Below are positions 46,645 through 58,266 of a stretch of DNA of 64,000 nt, one piece after another (position 1 is the first letter of the stretch; every line of letters starts with the position of its first letter). The notes below the pieces were generated by a model. That model saw nothing but the letters and a program-made list of their open reading frames with translations, did no database searches and was not told where the DNA came from. The DNA comes from Ischnura elegans (lineage: Eukaryota > Arthropoda > Insecta > Odonata > Coenagrionidae). Where the stretch lies: NCBI RefSeq assembly GCF_921293095.1, contig NC_060253.1, forward strand, positions 82,559,992-82,623,991, in the 5' to 3' direction. The translations under genes were made by a program, and so were the position numbers.

Positions 46645-48640
46645 GATCGGGAAACTGTACGAGTCTCTTACTTTTAATAACTCGATTGCAGTCGACAAAA
46701 AAATAAGAAAACGGTGTTGGAGTCCATTGTCCCCGATTGAATTTGTGAAAAGGCTATGGTTAGTGACGAGATGTAGATAATCGTCACTACTGCAATTGTA
46801 TCCTCGTCATTCTATACTTAACTCTAAGAATATATCTTAAATGTTAATATCGATTTTCATTTAGATTTCTCCATGTGCATTAAAGGGATTGCCGCACCCT
46901 AAATAAGTGTTCCAGTGGAAAATAGGATGGCAATATGTTGCGTTAGTGCAACAAGGTGGTAATCAATATGCTTATACGTGTAATTTTAAGGAAAGCTGTA
47001 GATACGTAAAAAGTTATTTTTTTAATTCATAAGGCTATTTACGCAAGATTACACACATTATAACGTTCAATGTAATGAAACATGATGAACTAATAAAAAA
47101 ATTTGAATTCCTTTATCTGCAAACAATGTTTAAAGTAGTTAGAACCTTGTAGAATCCAAGAAGGGTATGACTTGCGATTTTTTCATGTTCCCTGTTAAAA
47201 CTACATCGTGATTGTGTCACTGGACTGCTACATAAACTTCAGCCCTTGAATGCAGTTCACGATTTTCCTGAAAAGTTCTCTCGAGTAAAGTTTCTTTTTG
47301 GGAAGTGTGTCCTTGCCGCAACGCATTATTTTTTCGACTGGAACTCCACTCGTGGTAAATTTTGGGTCCTTACGTAGGAATTGTGGGTTGGCTTTCTTGA
47401 GTGCACTCTGATGTATTTCGTCGCTCGAGGGACCTATGAGAGCCGTGTTCGTGTACGTGATACTTCTGAGAGATATCCTGTTGCGTAGCTTTTCGTAGTT
47501 TGTATTTGCTTCTTGTGTGCTTTGAGGTACTTGTGGGCGCTTTTTTTTTTTTGAACCCCCTAAATATCCATAGGATGGAAAATTTTACTGTGCTGGGATC
47601 GAGGTCTGTTTCATTCTGCAGAACGTTGAAAATCTCTCACTGTCATCGTTGCGAATAATTTGTTTTGTTTTCTTAAAAATACTATTAATTTTTAGATGCA
47701 ATGAGTGCTAAATGTGAGGCGTAATACTGGTAGTAATGATATAAATAGCTGTAATAATTTTCCAAACCTTGATAATGAGCTCAACCAGTTTCAATGTTTT
47801 CACATCATTAGACTCTTGATAATTATGTGAGAAAATTGAAACCGGTTTAGCATATTAAAAGAGTGCCGCAAATTACTGCAGCTGTTTTTATTATTACTAT
47901 TTGTGAATTTCCACAAATTAAACTCGTCGACAATCAATCTCTTGTGTATTATATATTACGAAAAATTACTGATATATTACGAAAAATTACTGATATATTA
48001 CGAAAAATTTGATTGCTGAAATTGAAAGGAGGGAAAAGAAAAAAGGTGGAGATGGTTGTTTAAGGAAAATTCTGGAAATAGAAAAGACAATATCAGCCAT
48101 ACCTAAATCCTCAGGAGAGATTATGAAAAGATGTCAGTCCGCTAGGGAGGAAAATTGAATGAGAAAAGTTGATTACATTAAACTAACGTAAAGTACGGAT
48201 AAGCGAAGGATTATGCTCTTGGCCTTATTCAATTAAGGCTAATTGATGAAATTTGCCTGAGGAGGAAAATATGGCGGTCATCCTGATAAAATAAAATCAA
48301 TGTTTTCGGAGTTAAATTGTGGTACTAATGTTAATAAAATACATGAATGGTCTATTTCATGCCCTTTAATTAATGAATTGCGGGTTTTACCATATGGTTT
48401 TCCTCCTCTTTTGACAGAAGAGCTCTTTCTACTCTGAATTTGTGAAAGGAATACGTTGTGAAGCTGACGATCTCACGTAAAACTTAACGTAAGAAGACGT
48501 ATCACTGTCTTACGATCATTTTTATTTCGTGAGACATTATATGCTTCAAATATAAGCCATCATCTAAATATTTTCAGGGTACAATAATTTGATTGTAATC
48601 TATACTTTGAGTGTACTATCACGGACACCAAAAGGTGGAG
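46645..48640. other. No gene; 21-bp tandem repeat at 47948-48010
   Basis: GATATATTACGAAAAATTACT recurs about three times from 47948 to 48010. A T-run lies near 47541-47554. The rest is AT-rich with no domain. Confidence 0.55.
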
Positions 48641-48649
48641 AGTGGTGCA

Positions 48650-49832
48650 AAGGCCAAACTTGTTGTGCCCCTCGAGAGCCGAAAAACTCTTTTAATAGAA
48701 CATCATGATAAGCCCCATGCCGGACACTTAGGGTTTTACAAAACATATAACCGTATGAGAAGGTTTTACTTTTGGCCCTAAGGAGGGACGTAGAAAAATA
48801 CGTGAGGGGTTGCTAGGCCTGCCAAGTATTTTAAACCGAGAGGAGAAAAGGGGCTGGTGAAATGAGAGCAAAGAAGGACCTGAACCCCCCTGGATTATGG
48901 TCGCAACAGATATTATCGGATCCCTTCCGAGGTCGAGATCAGGGAATAAATACGAACTGGTTTTTCTAGACAATAGTACGCGCTGGCCGATCGCTATTCC
49001 CTTGCGCTCCGTTAGGGCAGAAGATGTCGCTAAACAGCTCCTTTCCAATGTCATTAACCATTGGGGATGTCCAGAAATATTATTGTGCGATAACGGCCCG
49101 CAGTTTCGCTCGAGAATATTGCAGCGGGCTTGAGAGACCTATGGAATTCAGCTTGCGCATATCGCACCTTATCATCCCCGCGCAAGCCCCACGAAGAGGA
49201 GCATTCAGACGTTGAAGTCTATGATCGCTATGTACTGTCGCGGCGCACAAAGGACTTGGGATGAGGGTATTCCCCATTTTATGTTCGCCTTGAGAACAGC
49301 CAAACAAGAGACTACTGGTTTCTCCTCGGCTGTTTTAAACTTGGGAAGGGAGCTCAGGGGACCTAACGAACCATACCGAGTCCTGAATGATTCTAAATGC
49401 ACTCCTTTTAAACCCTCGTCCTACCGCAAGGAGTTGAAATACCGATTATCCAGGTATTATGAAAGCGCCAAAGCAGCGATGCGAAAGGCGAGTGATAGGC
49501 AAGCGCGGTATTTCAATTTAAGGAGGTGGGACGGAGAGTATGAGATAGGAACCCTCGTATGGAAACGTAACCACGTTTTATCAGATGCCTCTAAGTACCG
49601 CGCCGAGAAACTCGAGCCAAAATTCGAAGGTTCGTACCGTGTTACGAGGAAAGTCTCCCCAACGATTTACTGGCTCGAATCTCTGCGTAAAAAGAAGGAA
49701 TCGCGCCGCGCACATCGAAGACCTCCGACCCGTTTTGTAATAGTATTGTTTTTTTCAGAGGGGATGCTGTTTAACGGGCAAAGTGCGCCTTTCAGGGCCC
49801 CACTTGACTCGGGGCTGGCGCACAACACCTAA
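48650..49832 (+). pseudogene. Ty3/Gypsy pol fragment: integrase, broken
   Basis: Only the integrase end of pol remains. The zinc-binding region has the His pair in HHDKPHAGHLGFYKTY (about 48707-48760). After a frameshift and stops, the Cys pair appears as C-stop-A-C near 48811-48822. From 48897 one frame holds the catalytic core: VATDIIGSLP (first Asp) and LLCDNGPQF (second Asp). The third acidic residue is replaced: PTKRSIQTLK has Lys where PTER is usual. An in-frame TGA lies at 49131-49133. The C-terminal part has WKRNHVLSD and KLEPKFEGSYRV, the GPY/F-like module. The frame runs into the LTR at 49768. It encodes no active integrase. No RT, RNase H or protease is present upstream. Confidence 0.85.
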
Positions 49833-50018
49833 AGACCGGCCACCCGGAGAAGGAGTGAGGCCTGGTGAGTGGCGTGTAGACAGTCTGTCGCAAAGAGCCG
49901 CGGGCAGTGGGTCGAGCTGAGCTGGAGAGTGTGGTCGAGGCCTGGCCGCGTGTGCACAGCACCGTTTTGTGATTGAAACACCTAGTGTATCTGAGGAAAT
50001 AAACCTTTTTTTGTTACA
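49768..50018 (+). mobile_element. Gypsy LTR A, 251 bp
   Basis: Starts TGTTTAACGG after a purine-rich tract (AGAGGGGATGC) and ends TTTTTTGTTACA. Directly after it lies a primer-binding-site-like sequence at 50019-50036. It is shared with the partial copy at 50602-50709 and the inverted copy at 50714-50952. AATAAA occurs at 49998-50003, a likely poly-A signal. With pol upstream and a primer site plus gag downstream, this LTR acts as both the 3' LTR of one unit and the 5' LTR of the next. Confidence 0.8.
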
Positions 50019-50036
50019 TGGCGCCCTGACGTTGGG
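50019..50036 (+). promoter_or_regulatory. Primer binding site
   Basis: TGGCGCCCTGACGTTGGG abuts the LTR end. TGGCGCC is the classical start complementary to the 3' CCA-ending tail of a tRNA primer. Which tRNA is used was not determined. Confidence 0.7.
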
Positions 50037-50263
50037 CTCGACATCATTCTGTAAGTACGAATTTACAATTGGTTACCATTAAGTGTTTTTGGTGGAACAG
50101 CCTGCAACATCGGTGCTCTAGTTAGTTTTTCGCTTTCCAAACCCCTCGTTCCTTTACCACGGTCCAACCTCATCCCGTAGATTAATGCCCCGACGGACCT
50201 CGGAGGCGAGAAGTCTCAGTGTCTTCACCTTAATCCTTTCGCATAGGGAATTATTTTCAAATA

Positions 50264-50600
50264 ATGGCAGTTCCACCAGGAACTAGTTGGATTAATGTCC
50301 TTTCGAAGGAGGACGCATTGCAATGGTGTCACAGGTTCACGTTAGACCATTCCGGAACTTTGGATGAAGTCAGGCGGCGATTGAGGGATCGAGTAAAAGA
50401 GATTCATGCCGCAAGTGTATCCGAGGAAGAAGCTGGAGGGGTTTCAACGCCAGTACGTGCAACAGACCAATTATCACAAGTAATAGACGCCCTAATGCGG
50501 CTCTCTCCTCAGCGTCCGATCACGGTGAAGCGCGTTTAAGAGGGCTGACAAACGATATTGGCCGCTGGAATTTACGATTTGACGGTGATGAGGGTGAAGG
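50264..50600 (+). pseudogene. Gypsy gag N-terminal fragment
   Basis: An ATG at 50264 follows the LTR, primer site and a 227-base leader, as expected for gag. The 91-residue frame ends at 50539. Residues about 15-45 (DALQWCHRFTLDHSGTLDEV, then RRRLRDRV) resemble the SAP-like helix-turn-helix module found at the start of some Gypsy Gag proteins. Just after the stop, another frame gives NDIGRWNLRFDGDEGEG, typical of the next Gag segment, so a frameshift near 50535 broke it. The remainder of gag and pol is deleted up to LTR B. Confidence 0.7.
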
Positions 50601-50601
50601 G

Positions 50602-50709
50602 CTCGAGCTGAGCTGGAGAGAGTGGTCTAGGCCTAGCCGCGTGTTCAAGGCACCGTTTTGTGATTGAAAAACCTAGTGTATCTGAGGCAATAAACATTTT
50701 TTTGTTACA
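50602..50709 (+). mobile_element. Gypsy LTR B, 3' part only (108 bp)
   Basis: Matches the last ~108 bases of LTR A from TCGAGCTGAGCTGG to TTGTTACA, differing at roughly ten positions. The left part of this LTR is missing, and gag sequence joins directly at the TCGAGCTGAGCTGG point. Confidence 0.75.
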
Positions 50710-50713
50710 TGGC

Positions 50714-50952
50714 TTAGGTTTATTTCCTCTGATACACTCGGTTTTTCAATCACAAAACGGTGCTGTGCACACGCGGCTAGGCCTCGACCAAACTCTCCAG
50801 CTCAGCTCGACTCACTACCCGAAGCTCCTCGTGACATACTGCCCACACGCCGTTCACCAGGCATCACTCCTTCTCCGGGTGGCCGGTCTACAGGCGCTGT
50901 GCGCAAGCCCCGAGTCAAGTGGGGCCCTGAAAGGCGCACTTTAACCGTTACA
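50714..50952 (-). mobile_element. Gypsy LTR C, inverted, 239 bp
   Basis: Reverse-strand copy nearly full in length, starting TGTAACGGTTAAAG at 50952 and ending at TAAACCTA near 50714. With LTR B it makes a head-on palindrome with a spacer of only about four bases. No gag or pol sequence follows on its far side. Confidence 0.75.
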
Positions 50953-50954
50953 TG

Positions 50955-52140
50955 ATCATTTTAAAATTTTTCCTGTATCTCGCATTAATAATTCTTACCA
51001 TGGCATTATCTCAGTTGTAACTTTTTTATTTGTGAGACAGGAAAATATAGACAAAATTCAACATTATTTGTCTTTAAAAATTTTAGACCATAACTCGAGT
51101 TTTAGACGAGTAATGCGTCAACAAAAATCATTAAAAAACTATTCCGATCGAAAGAGAGTGAAATTTGATTGAAAAAAGAAAGAGAGAAATTTGTCATTCT
51201 TACTGTTCTTAATGCGTGGATATTTTTCAAGATTTGGTAACAATTTTTTTCGTTTACTTTATCAAACGATGCAATGGGATGCAAATCGATGCAATAATTA
51301 ACTTAAGAGGGAAATGCGAACTGTTTGACTATGAACAATTTTCATAACTAACTGTTACAACGGTCTAAAACGTGCCAGTGATCGTGATGCATCCATGACA
51401 TCGTTACTACAGATAGTTCGTGACACGAGTCTTGATGGTGCACAACTTAAAGTTTAATCTTATCGAACGTGGTTTAAAAGGAGGAGTTCTCTAAACCTCG
51501 ATCATAATATTGATCGTTTGATCCATCTTTTCATAGCTTCAACCCGCGCTTTAGCTTTACGTCTGAATTTACCCTTTCAGCGTATTGATACCATTTTCAA
51601 TATCGCCCTGGTCCTTGATGATATTTTATGTCAAAAGATATCATTTTATGTATAAAGGATTTCACTGGAGATAGCAATTAAGTATCTGAAATAATAACAT
51701 TTTTATCACTGAAATGATTTTACCAGCTCCATCATTTCGATCTACAATACATATTACTTATTGTAAGTGATACATAATTATAGTCAAAATTTAGGTAGTA
51801 ATTGAATGCTATGAAGAATAAAGTATTTTTCGTAAATGCGATATTTTATTGATATTATATTTTCATCGATAGTGGTGAAATTAAATTTTGATAAAAGAGG
51901 TTTCATGTAACATCATATTTTCATCATTGGCGCTATCACATTTTTACATCAAAAGTATTGCTAAAATGATATTACTTTTATTTAACTTATGGAATGAGCA
52001 CTTAAAGTATTTTGGTGATGTAAATTTAGTATATTTTAGATAAAACCACTAAATTAAGTGAAATAACCCTTTTAAGATCGAACTAATTTACCAACTGATT
52101 TTTTGCATATCCTAACTATTTAACAACTAATTAAGACATA
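50955..52140. other. No gene seen (AT-rich)
   Basis: Low GC, no domain, RNA or element boundary. Confidence 0.5.
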
Positions 52141-52141
52141 T

Positions 52142-52545
52142 TATGAAAGAAAACCCGAACAAAAATTTTAAATTGCGTTTTCAAGCATGTTCCCAAATGG
52201 GAACACGCAGCAAAATTTTCTATTGCTTAAAATAATAAATATGCACTTGACCAAAAAACTAAGTTTAGCAGTGTAATATATATTGATCTTTTGAATAAAT
52301 AAGCATTTGTCACTGGAGAGTGAGTGTAGGGAAAAATATAGAATAAACCGCACACTCACTACAGAGGTGATGAAAATAACCAAATTTGATAAGGTATCAT
52401 TAACGACCAATGTATACTTAAATCATGCGATTCGCTTTAAAAAATATTTCTTTACTTTATTTACATAAAAAAGCTATGAAAGTAATAACAGATACGAAAT
52501 ATAATTTTAATGAATTTTTATAAATCTGTTCCCAAATGGGGACTG
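52142..52545 (-). repeat. Unknown ~400-bp repeat, copy 2 (empty site for the 2241-2500 insertion)
   Basis: Inverse of 1895-2551 without the hAT-type insert. GTTCCCAAATGGGAAC, a perfect palindrome, lies at about 52190-52205, and a related TTCCCAAATGGGG recurs near 52530. These may be the ends of the repeat. Non-coding. Confidence 0.65.
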
Positions 52546-52549
52546 TAAA

Positions 52550-53015
52550 CGGTTGGAAAGATATTAGGTACTACTACTCATTTTTCCATAGCATTGCCTC
52601 ATTATTCATGTTCTCTGACAATTGATTGTATTATATATGCTTTTAAATTAATCAATGTTTGAACATTTTCCATTCTTCTACATTTTATTTGGGTATTGTT
52701 GTGGGCTTCAATATAAGAAAAATCCATTCTTTATTTATTACCTTTAGTTGGAAAATAATTGCTTTTATTTATTTCAGCAGAAAATAAAGGAAATCTCATT
52801 CTTTTTCCTCATTCTCAGTCAATTTCTGACTTAGATTTTATGATCAAATAAACATATTAACTATTCTATATACTACGTTTTTGGCTTAGTTTTTAAAATA
52901 TTTGCTGGCAGCTTTCCAATGGTAATTCTTTTCCAATTGATCTTTTTTTATTGAACCCTGAACATTTTTCTATTGCATCGCAAGTCGTATAATATAGGTT
53001 CATAGGTTGTACGGC
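52550..53015. other. No gene seen (AT-rich)
   Basis: No supported feature. Confidence 0.5.
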
Positions 53016-53019
53016 AGGC

Positions 53020-54490
53020 GATTACGAAATAGTCAGCCGTTATAGCAAAGATAGAGGAGGCATGATGGACAAAACGCCCGCGTGGGGTTGAATTCTCTAG
53101 AATGATGTTATGGCCGTAGAAACGAGCACCCCTAGACGTAATAGGTTTGTCATTTCTCGTAGTTACGAGACTCCTATTTGCTTGCGGGCACGTCGGTTAA
53201 TAAACCCCGTTTCATTTGAGGCCCTATCCTCCGTAATGAAACGGACACGACGCCCTCTGGCGAGGCAGCTGGAAGCGTCGTTCGACTCCGGTCGTATAAT
53301 ATTGTGACGCCAAGGATAGATTCGCTCGCGGGGGTGAACAGCGAGACGCTCGGAGTAGCGATGGTCATTTGTGACGTCATCGGCCGGAACTATCGGAAAA
53401 TTGTTTTCACAGCGGAAATGAAGGACAATGTAATCGGCTTCTGCTCATGTGACTTAGATTGAAAAACCCCTGATCATGTGATACCCTCCCCCTCCGACCT
53501 TTCATTGCTTCGGATGGATCGCTGAGTCGTTAAGTATTTCCGATAATAGCGTCTTTTCACGTTTTTTTATTTCGATTTAAAGTTTTATTTCCATCGCCTT
53601 CAACCTTCTAGATGCAGTAGGGGTATCAAATTGTAATTAATTCTATGCTTAAGTATTAAGTTTGCTGCTTTCGTCATTGTAATGGCGAAGTTTGAGTTTT
53701 CAATCAAGTCCTCAAAAGCTAGTTTTTTTTATAGTGACGTGGATTCGCTGCGTGGCTGTCACTTGTTTTCCTCTCTTCTGCTCCCTGAAGATTGAAGATT
53801 TTATTCGCACACTAAATAGGTGGCTTGTTACACCTTGGCGTCATGCCACGTCTTTCCTATTTTCACGGCTTATTGCTAAGTGCAACATCTTTTTCACACA
53901 AACGGGGAATGGGGGAATAATTTGAAATTTTCCTATACAAATTACGACATGTTCTCATCGGACGATGATGATATTTCGATGACGTCATACGACGACGTCG
54001 AAACCTCCACTTCGTCTTTAATCGGGTGGCGAAGCGTCGGCGTCTCCTCATAGTGGCGGCCATTGCAATTCGCAACCTCCTACCTACTCTTACCTCCTAC
54101 ATATATCGATTACTATGAAGTGAATTTATCGTTAAGGGACTTAATTAGAGGAACATTATCAAAGGAACGCAGCGATTTCTCTCCAAATAATCTCAACGAA
54201 TCTCGAGGATGATAATAGGATTTATTTTAGATAGAATGAAAGAGGTTCGGGCATAATTTTGAATGGGTTCGTTCACCAATGTTATTTCATTGTCGATTTT
54301 GATAGGGCTTAAATAATAAAGATACTTGCACATATTTTTTCGTTTCACGATCTGTCGCCTACTTTCGCCAAGAAAAATGGACCACCTTAACTGTTTTTGC
54401 CGGTGAGTAAATGACGTCAATGACTTTGCTCGAGTGGCTCACCGCTTCTCCGTTACTCCTCGGCCTCTCACATACGTCTCTAGTGTTCTT
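53020..54490. other. CpG- and CRE-rich patch, no gene called
   Basis: CpG dinucleotides are dense compared with the surroundings, especially at 53110-53400 and 53940-54060. TGACGTCAT or close relatives occur at about 53371, 53980 and 54412. Open frames here (53110-53307, 53692-53925) have no recognised domain. A CpG-rich regulatory region or first exon is possible, but so is a GC-richer transposon. Confidence 0.35.
54395..54490 (-). repeat. Repeat with TGACGTCA motif, copy 2
   Basis: Inverted partner of 46495-46640, sharing ACCGCTTCTCCG and ATGACGTCA.TGAC. Confidence 0.45.
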
Positions 54491-55370
54491 TGCTATTTAA
54501 ACTCTAGTGAGCGATAATTCCCATCAAAGAATTTTTTTTTATGAATGAGCTAACAAGCGGAAACTCATGAAAAGCACTAACTCATGAAAAGTGGGCGGCA
54601 ACATTGCCGAAATGGATCGATTAGGATGGATTGTTTTTCGTCTTCACTTATTTTTACCTCCCCCTACTGAGTTATTTTAATTAATTGCGATTTCTGATCC
54701 AAGTAAACGTTATTTTTGACATTTATTCAAAGGATAGTGTCCCAAAATCGTCCAATATACGAATTTTGTGGAGGCTAGTGGAGTAAAATACGAAATTGTA
54801 GGTGTAAAGTATAAAGAGAGTTCACCCGATAGAAAGACCAACAAACCTACCCAATTGAAACTATCAGCAGCGAAGGTAAATTTGCTCGAAAGAAGTTTCA
54901 GGAACATCGATAAATGCATTACAAAGGCCGGAGCACGAGGAGGAGAATGTAGTTTTACGAGATGAAATCCTCTTATACTTGTGCCTTTGTAAGTTTGGAG
55001 GGGATCGGCTTATTGCCTGCTGTAAACCTACATTGACCGATGGATTACTTTTTAATAATTCGGCTAGAATGTCCACTTAATTTCTTTCATCTTCTTCGTT
55101 GTACCACTGACTCATTCACGGGCGATACCTTCCCTTCCCCCTTCACAAGATCTTTCCTTGAGAATCAGCTGTGGAATGTCAATTTGAGGGACTACCTCGA
55201 CCATTCTCCGTCCCCACACAGGAATTCAGTGGTCCTTATTGACCGTATCCTCATCTTGTGAGTTGGTACTTCGTGCAATTATTTCGTAGGGGAGCAAGCA
55301 GTGTAGGATATGTTGGTTTTTAGCGGGGGGATGATAGTTGGTCCTCCCTACTCCACCCACTGCTCTCCTT
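54491..55370. other. No supported gene
   Basis: Short frames on both strands, none with a domain. Confidence 0.4.
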
Positions 55371-55374
55371 TTCC

Positions 55375-55740
55375 GATGCTGAAAACGTTTCCGAATTTTC
55401 GACCGTTTCTCCGTCTTCATTGGGAAGGAAGTAATGAGAAAGTTCTGAGAAGAGTGGGAGAAAAAAGGTGTCTTCTAAGAAGAACCTCTAAGGAGAAGAC
55501 GGGATAGCTTAGCTGGCCGCATTATGAGGCAGGATGGTCTGATAAAAACAATCGTAAAAGGACAGGTGGAAGGGGAGAGGGACAAGGGACGGCAACTTGG
55601 TATCTGAGTGACCAAAATGAAAATCGAGGAGCGAATAATTAATCTGGACTCTCGAGGAACCAGATGAGCTCATGAATACCCGGAAAAGTAGACAATGGCG
55701 TTTAAAAGCTGGCAACAGGGCCAATCTTCAGGACCGATTA
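55375..55740 (+). pseudogene. LINE C-terminal fragment (RTE-like), decayed
   Basis: Translations in shifting + frames give NEKVLRRVGEKRCLLRRTSK, equivalent to the 'sNeeVLrRvgE.R.ll.ti..' block, and then a degraded 'GHimRh.gl' region ('WPHYEAGWSDKN'), followed by the purine-rich VEGKR..GR-like stretch. It ends with a 'KSRQWRLKAGNRANLQD' tail. It is related in plan to 57870-58262. Multiple frame changes show decay. Confidence 0.65.
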
Positions 55741-56146
55741 CCTCAATAATTTTTCCTTTACAGTCCTGAAGGAGATGGTTGAGTTGGTCGTGGAAACGTC
55801 AGCATCATTCCAGTTCCTGACTCAAGAGGCCTTTCCGTGTGTTTCCCACGCGTTGGGCTATTGGCCTGCTGGGAAAGCACCATTTTTAGTTCGTAGTGTT
55901 TAGATGCAGCCAATTTTAATCAGGAAGTGGTTGTAAACGGTTTTAGCGTGAAGATTGCTTGGCAACCGAGAAAAGGAGGAAAAAGACAACAGGGTATATG
56001 GATGAATTGAATTTTTGGAATGGATGGGAATTTATGGATGAATGAATGAAAATTGAATGGAAGGGAACAGGCATTACTGGGAATTGAAGAGGGAAGTTCA
56101 ATACGGGAATGGGGAAAGTGCTCCATGTAAACCGGCCTTAATCTTA
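55741..56146. other. No gene seen
   Basis: No supported feature. 55975-56090 is rich in GGAATG and GAATGAA-type simple motifs. Confidence 0.4.
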
Positions 56147-56330
56147 ATAATAGGTGGTTTCCTATTTTTTTATTGCCAAAATTGAAATATTATTACTCCT
56201 GGAGTAGGTACGTATTTCACCCTTTTAGATTTTTAAATGACCGTAACTATTTTTCGCGATTAAATGAAAAGTGGAAATTTAAATTTAAAAGCGTTCTCGA
56301 ATTAAAGTTCACTTAAACTAATACTAAGGC
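56147..56330 (+). mobile_element. 660-bp TIR family, truncated copy
   Basis: Starts AATAGGTGGTTTCC and follows the family through ATTACTCCTGGAGTA and TTTTTCGCGATTAAATGAAAA, then diverges near 56300. The right two thirds are missing. Confidence 0.7.
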
Positions 56331-57270
56331 GTGCAATTGCAATGGTGTCTATACTATTTTTTCATTATTTCGCGTCGAACTACTGGTATAAAATTCCATT
56401 ATCACTTTTAAAAATTAATGGCCTATTATGATCAGACCTGTTTCAAAGTTTGCTTGTATACTTTGCATAATAATTTAACGAAAAATAATGCTGACTTGAA
56501 GTATTATTATTCGAGGTATAGGTTAATGGTAACATTAATTTTTTTAAGAACATGCCATGAAAATTTCCAGATCATATCATAAGCTGCAAACGACTGAGTC
56601 GACGTAAAAAATTGGCCGATGGAGTGAAGCGTCCTCCTAATATCTATTCACGTGTTGAATTGCAATGGAACTTTCTTATTGTGATAAATAGTCTCTTTAA
56701 AAAATGGGAATTTCTGCATTAATCTTTCACTGTTCTGTTTACTGTCCAAAAGTCGCGGCGTTCGTCGAATTGAAGTACCAAATAGTGCATTCGGCTACTT
56801 GCCAGTAGTCGTAGTAATGGTTGGAAATGTCCTTCGAAGGGGAAATTTTCTCATCAAGTGTCAGAGATCGTTGGAAATTGCATTTGCGGTGGGAAACTTG
56901 ATCTTATCGCCCAATGCATGCACTTCGGATGAAGCGGCTGTATGTCCAGCGTCGCTTCATTCAGCATGCACTGGAGCTCCGAACGTACGTATAATCCGAT
57001 TGCGCGCGTGCATGAAATATGCTTCTGAACCTGGCTGTCTCGCGGTGCGATGGACCTTTCTTTGCTGGCTTCCCGCCAATGTGGACCTCTCATTTGCCTG
57101 GGCCCAGTGCCTCTGCAATATTGGCGGATAATCAAACCCTGTTCCATGACTGGAAACTATTAGACTCGATTTTTTTGCCACAGAAATTTCGTCTATAATT
57201 AGGGTGATAATGATAATAATAGAAATAGATTTATTGGTACGGGAAGATATATTTGCTCATATACATGACC
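56331..57270. other. No supported gene
   Basis: 56799-57181 is GC-richer with overlapping frames on both strands of up to 110 codons. None has a recognised domain and the same bases are open on both strands, so no call is made. Confidence 0.4.
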
Positions 57271-57274
57271 CATT

Positions 57275-57540
57275 GCTTTACCCAGTTTAAGCTACCGAGG
57301 TGTCATTCGCTTATGTGGAAACTTCCTGGTCCAGGCGAATGCTTTTTTTTCTTTGGAATTTTCGGCCCATTTGTGCCTTGCGGGAGAATCCGTAAATATA
57401 TAACCGTGGCTAGTACCGGTATACTTAAATGAGTAAAATTTGTGCATGGAAGCAACTGGGTTGAAGGCAGAGCTGTTCTTATTCACTACATCCAATCTTG
57501 AATGAAGGATATCAGGTCAGATTCTGACATCATGAACTTT
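57275..57540 (-). mobile_element. SINE-like repeat, copy 1
   Basis: Shares with 59600-59870 the GTTTAAGCTACCGAGG-like tRNA D-arm block, TGCGGGAGA.TCC, GGCTAGTACCGGTATACTT and ATATCAGGTC. It has about 100 extra bases between the head and TGCGGGAG, and no intact B box. Confidence 0.5.
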
Positions 57541-57869
57541 AGCCCTTTTCTTTGCCGAAAATAACCCTAGCTCCATCTCCAACCTCCACTGTTCACACTA
57601 GCTGTTCTTCTTCAATAACCCTTTGTTATACCTCCATCGTCCTTGTCTCCGCCTCAATGCCCTTCATTAAAGTTCCTCATTCATCCTTTGTACGAAGATT
57701 CTTTTCCTTATCTCGAATAGGCCTTTCCGTGTCAAAAGTTATGAGAAAGCGAAAGTTTTAATTGTCGTCGGAATGAGAGTGGAAATTTGGCTCTGAAGGG
57801 TGTATTAAGCAAGTCATAATTTTTTCGTGGAATATTCCCTGTGTTTTCGGCAGGATTGAAAAATGCCTA

Positions 57870-58262
57870 CTCTTTATTTCAACTTAGAAATCTCTCATGG
57901 AGTATGTTTCCCTCTGGGAGCGAGGCTTGGAAGTTGACAAGTGAAGAGAAGTAAAGAGTGAAAGCGTTTGAAATGTGGTGCTACCGAAGAATGATGAAGA
58001 TAAAATAAATTGACCGTGTTAGTGATGAGGAAGTAATAAGAAGACTGGGACAACAAAGGAGCCTTCTAAAAACCTTAAGCAGAGGGCGGGGAAACGTTTT
58101 GGCCACATTAAGATATATGATGGCCTGATGAAAACAATCGTAGAAGAACTTGTGGAAGGGAAGAAGAACGCATGTTATAATGGATGTAAAAGAGAAGAAA
58201 AATGCCGCTATGAAAAGGCTAGCGAACATGAAAGAAGAATGGAGAGCTGCGTCAAGCCAATC
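57870..58262 (+). pseudogene. LINE C-terminal fragment (RTE-like) with 3' end
   Basis: The + frames show GSEAWKLTSEEK, VKAFEMWCYRRMMKI, then IDRVSDEEVIRRLGQQRSLL, the conserved C-terminal blocks of an RTE/BovB-style LINE ('yGsEaWtl....r.raFEmWcyRRmLkI'). DGLMKTIVEELVEGKK follows and the tail AMKRLANMKEEWRAASSQS closes it. Stops and at least two frame changes break it. A 660-bp family element starts four bases after its end. Confidence 0.8.
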
Positions 58263-58266
58263 TTAG

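Noticed and set aside
54710..55076. Overlapping short frames around 54.7-55.1 kb
   Set aside because: No domain and mutual overlap on both strands.
56799..57181. 110-codon + frame and overlapping reverse frames
   Set aside because: All frames are open over the same GC-richer bases, which indicates composition rather than coding.
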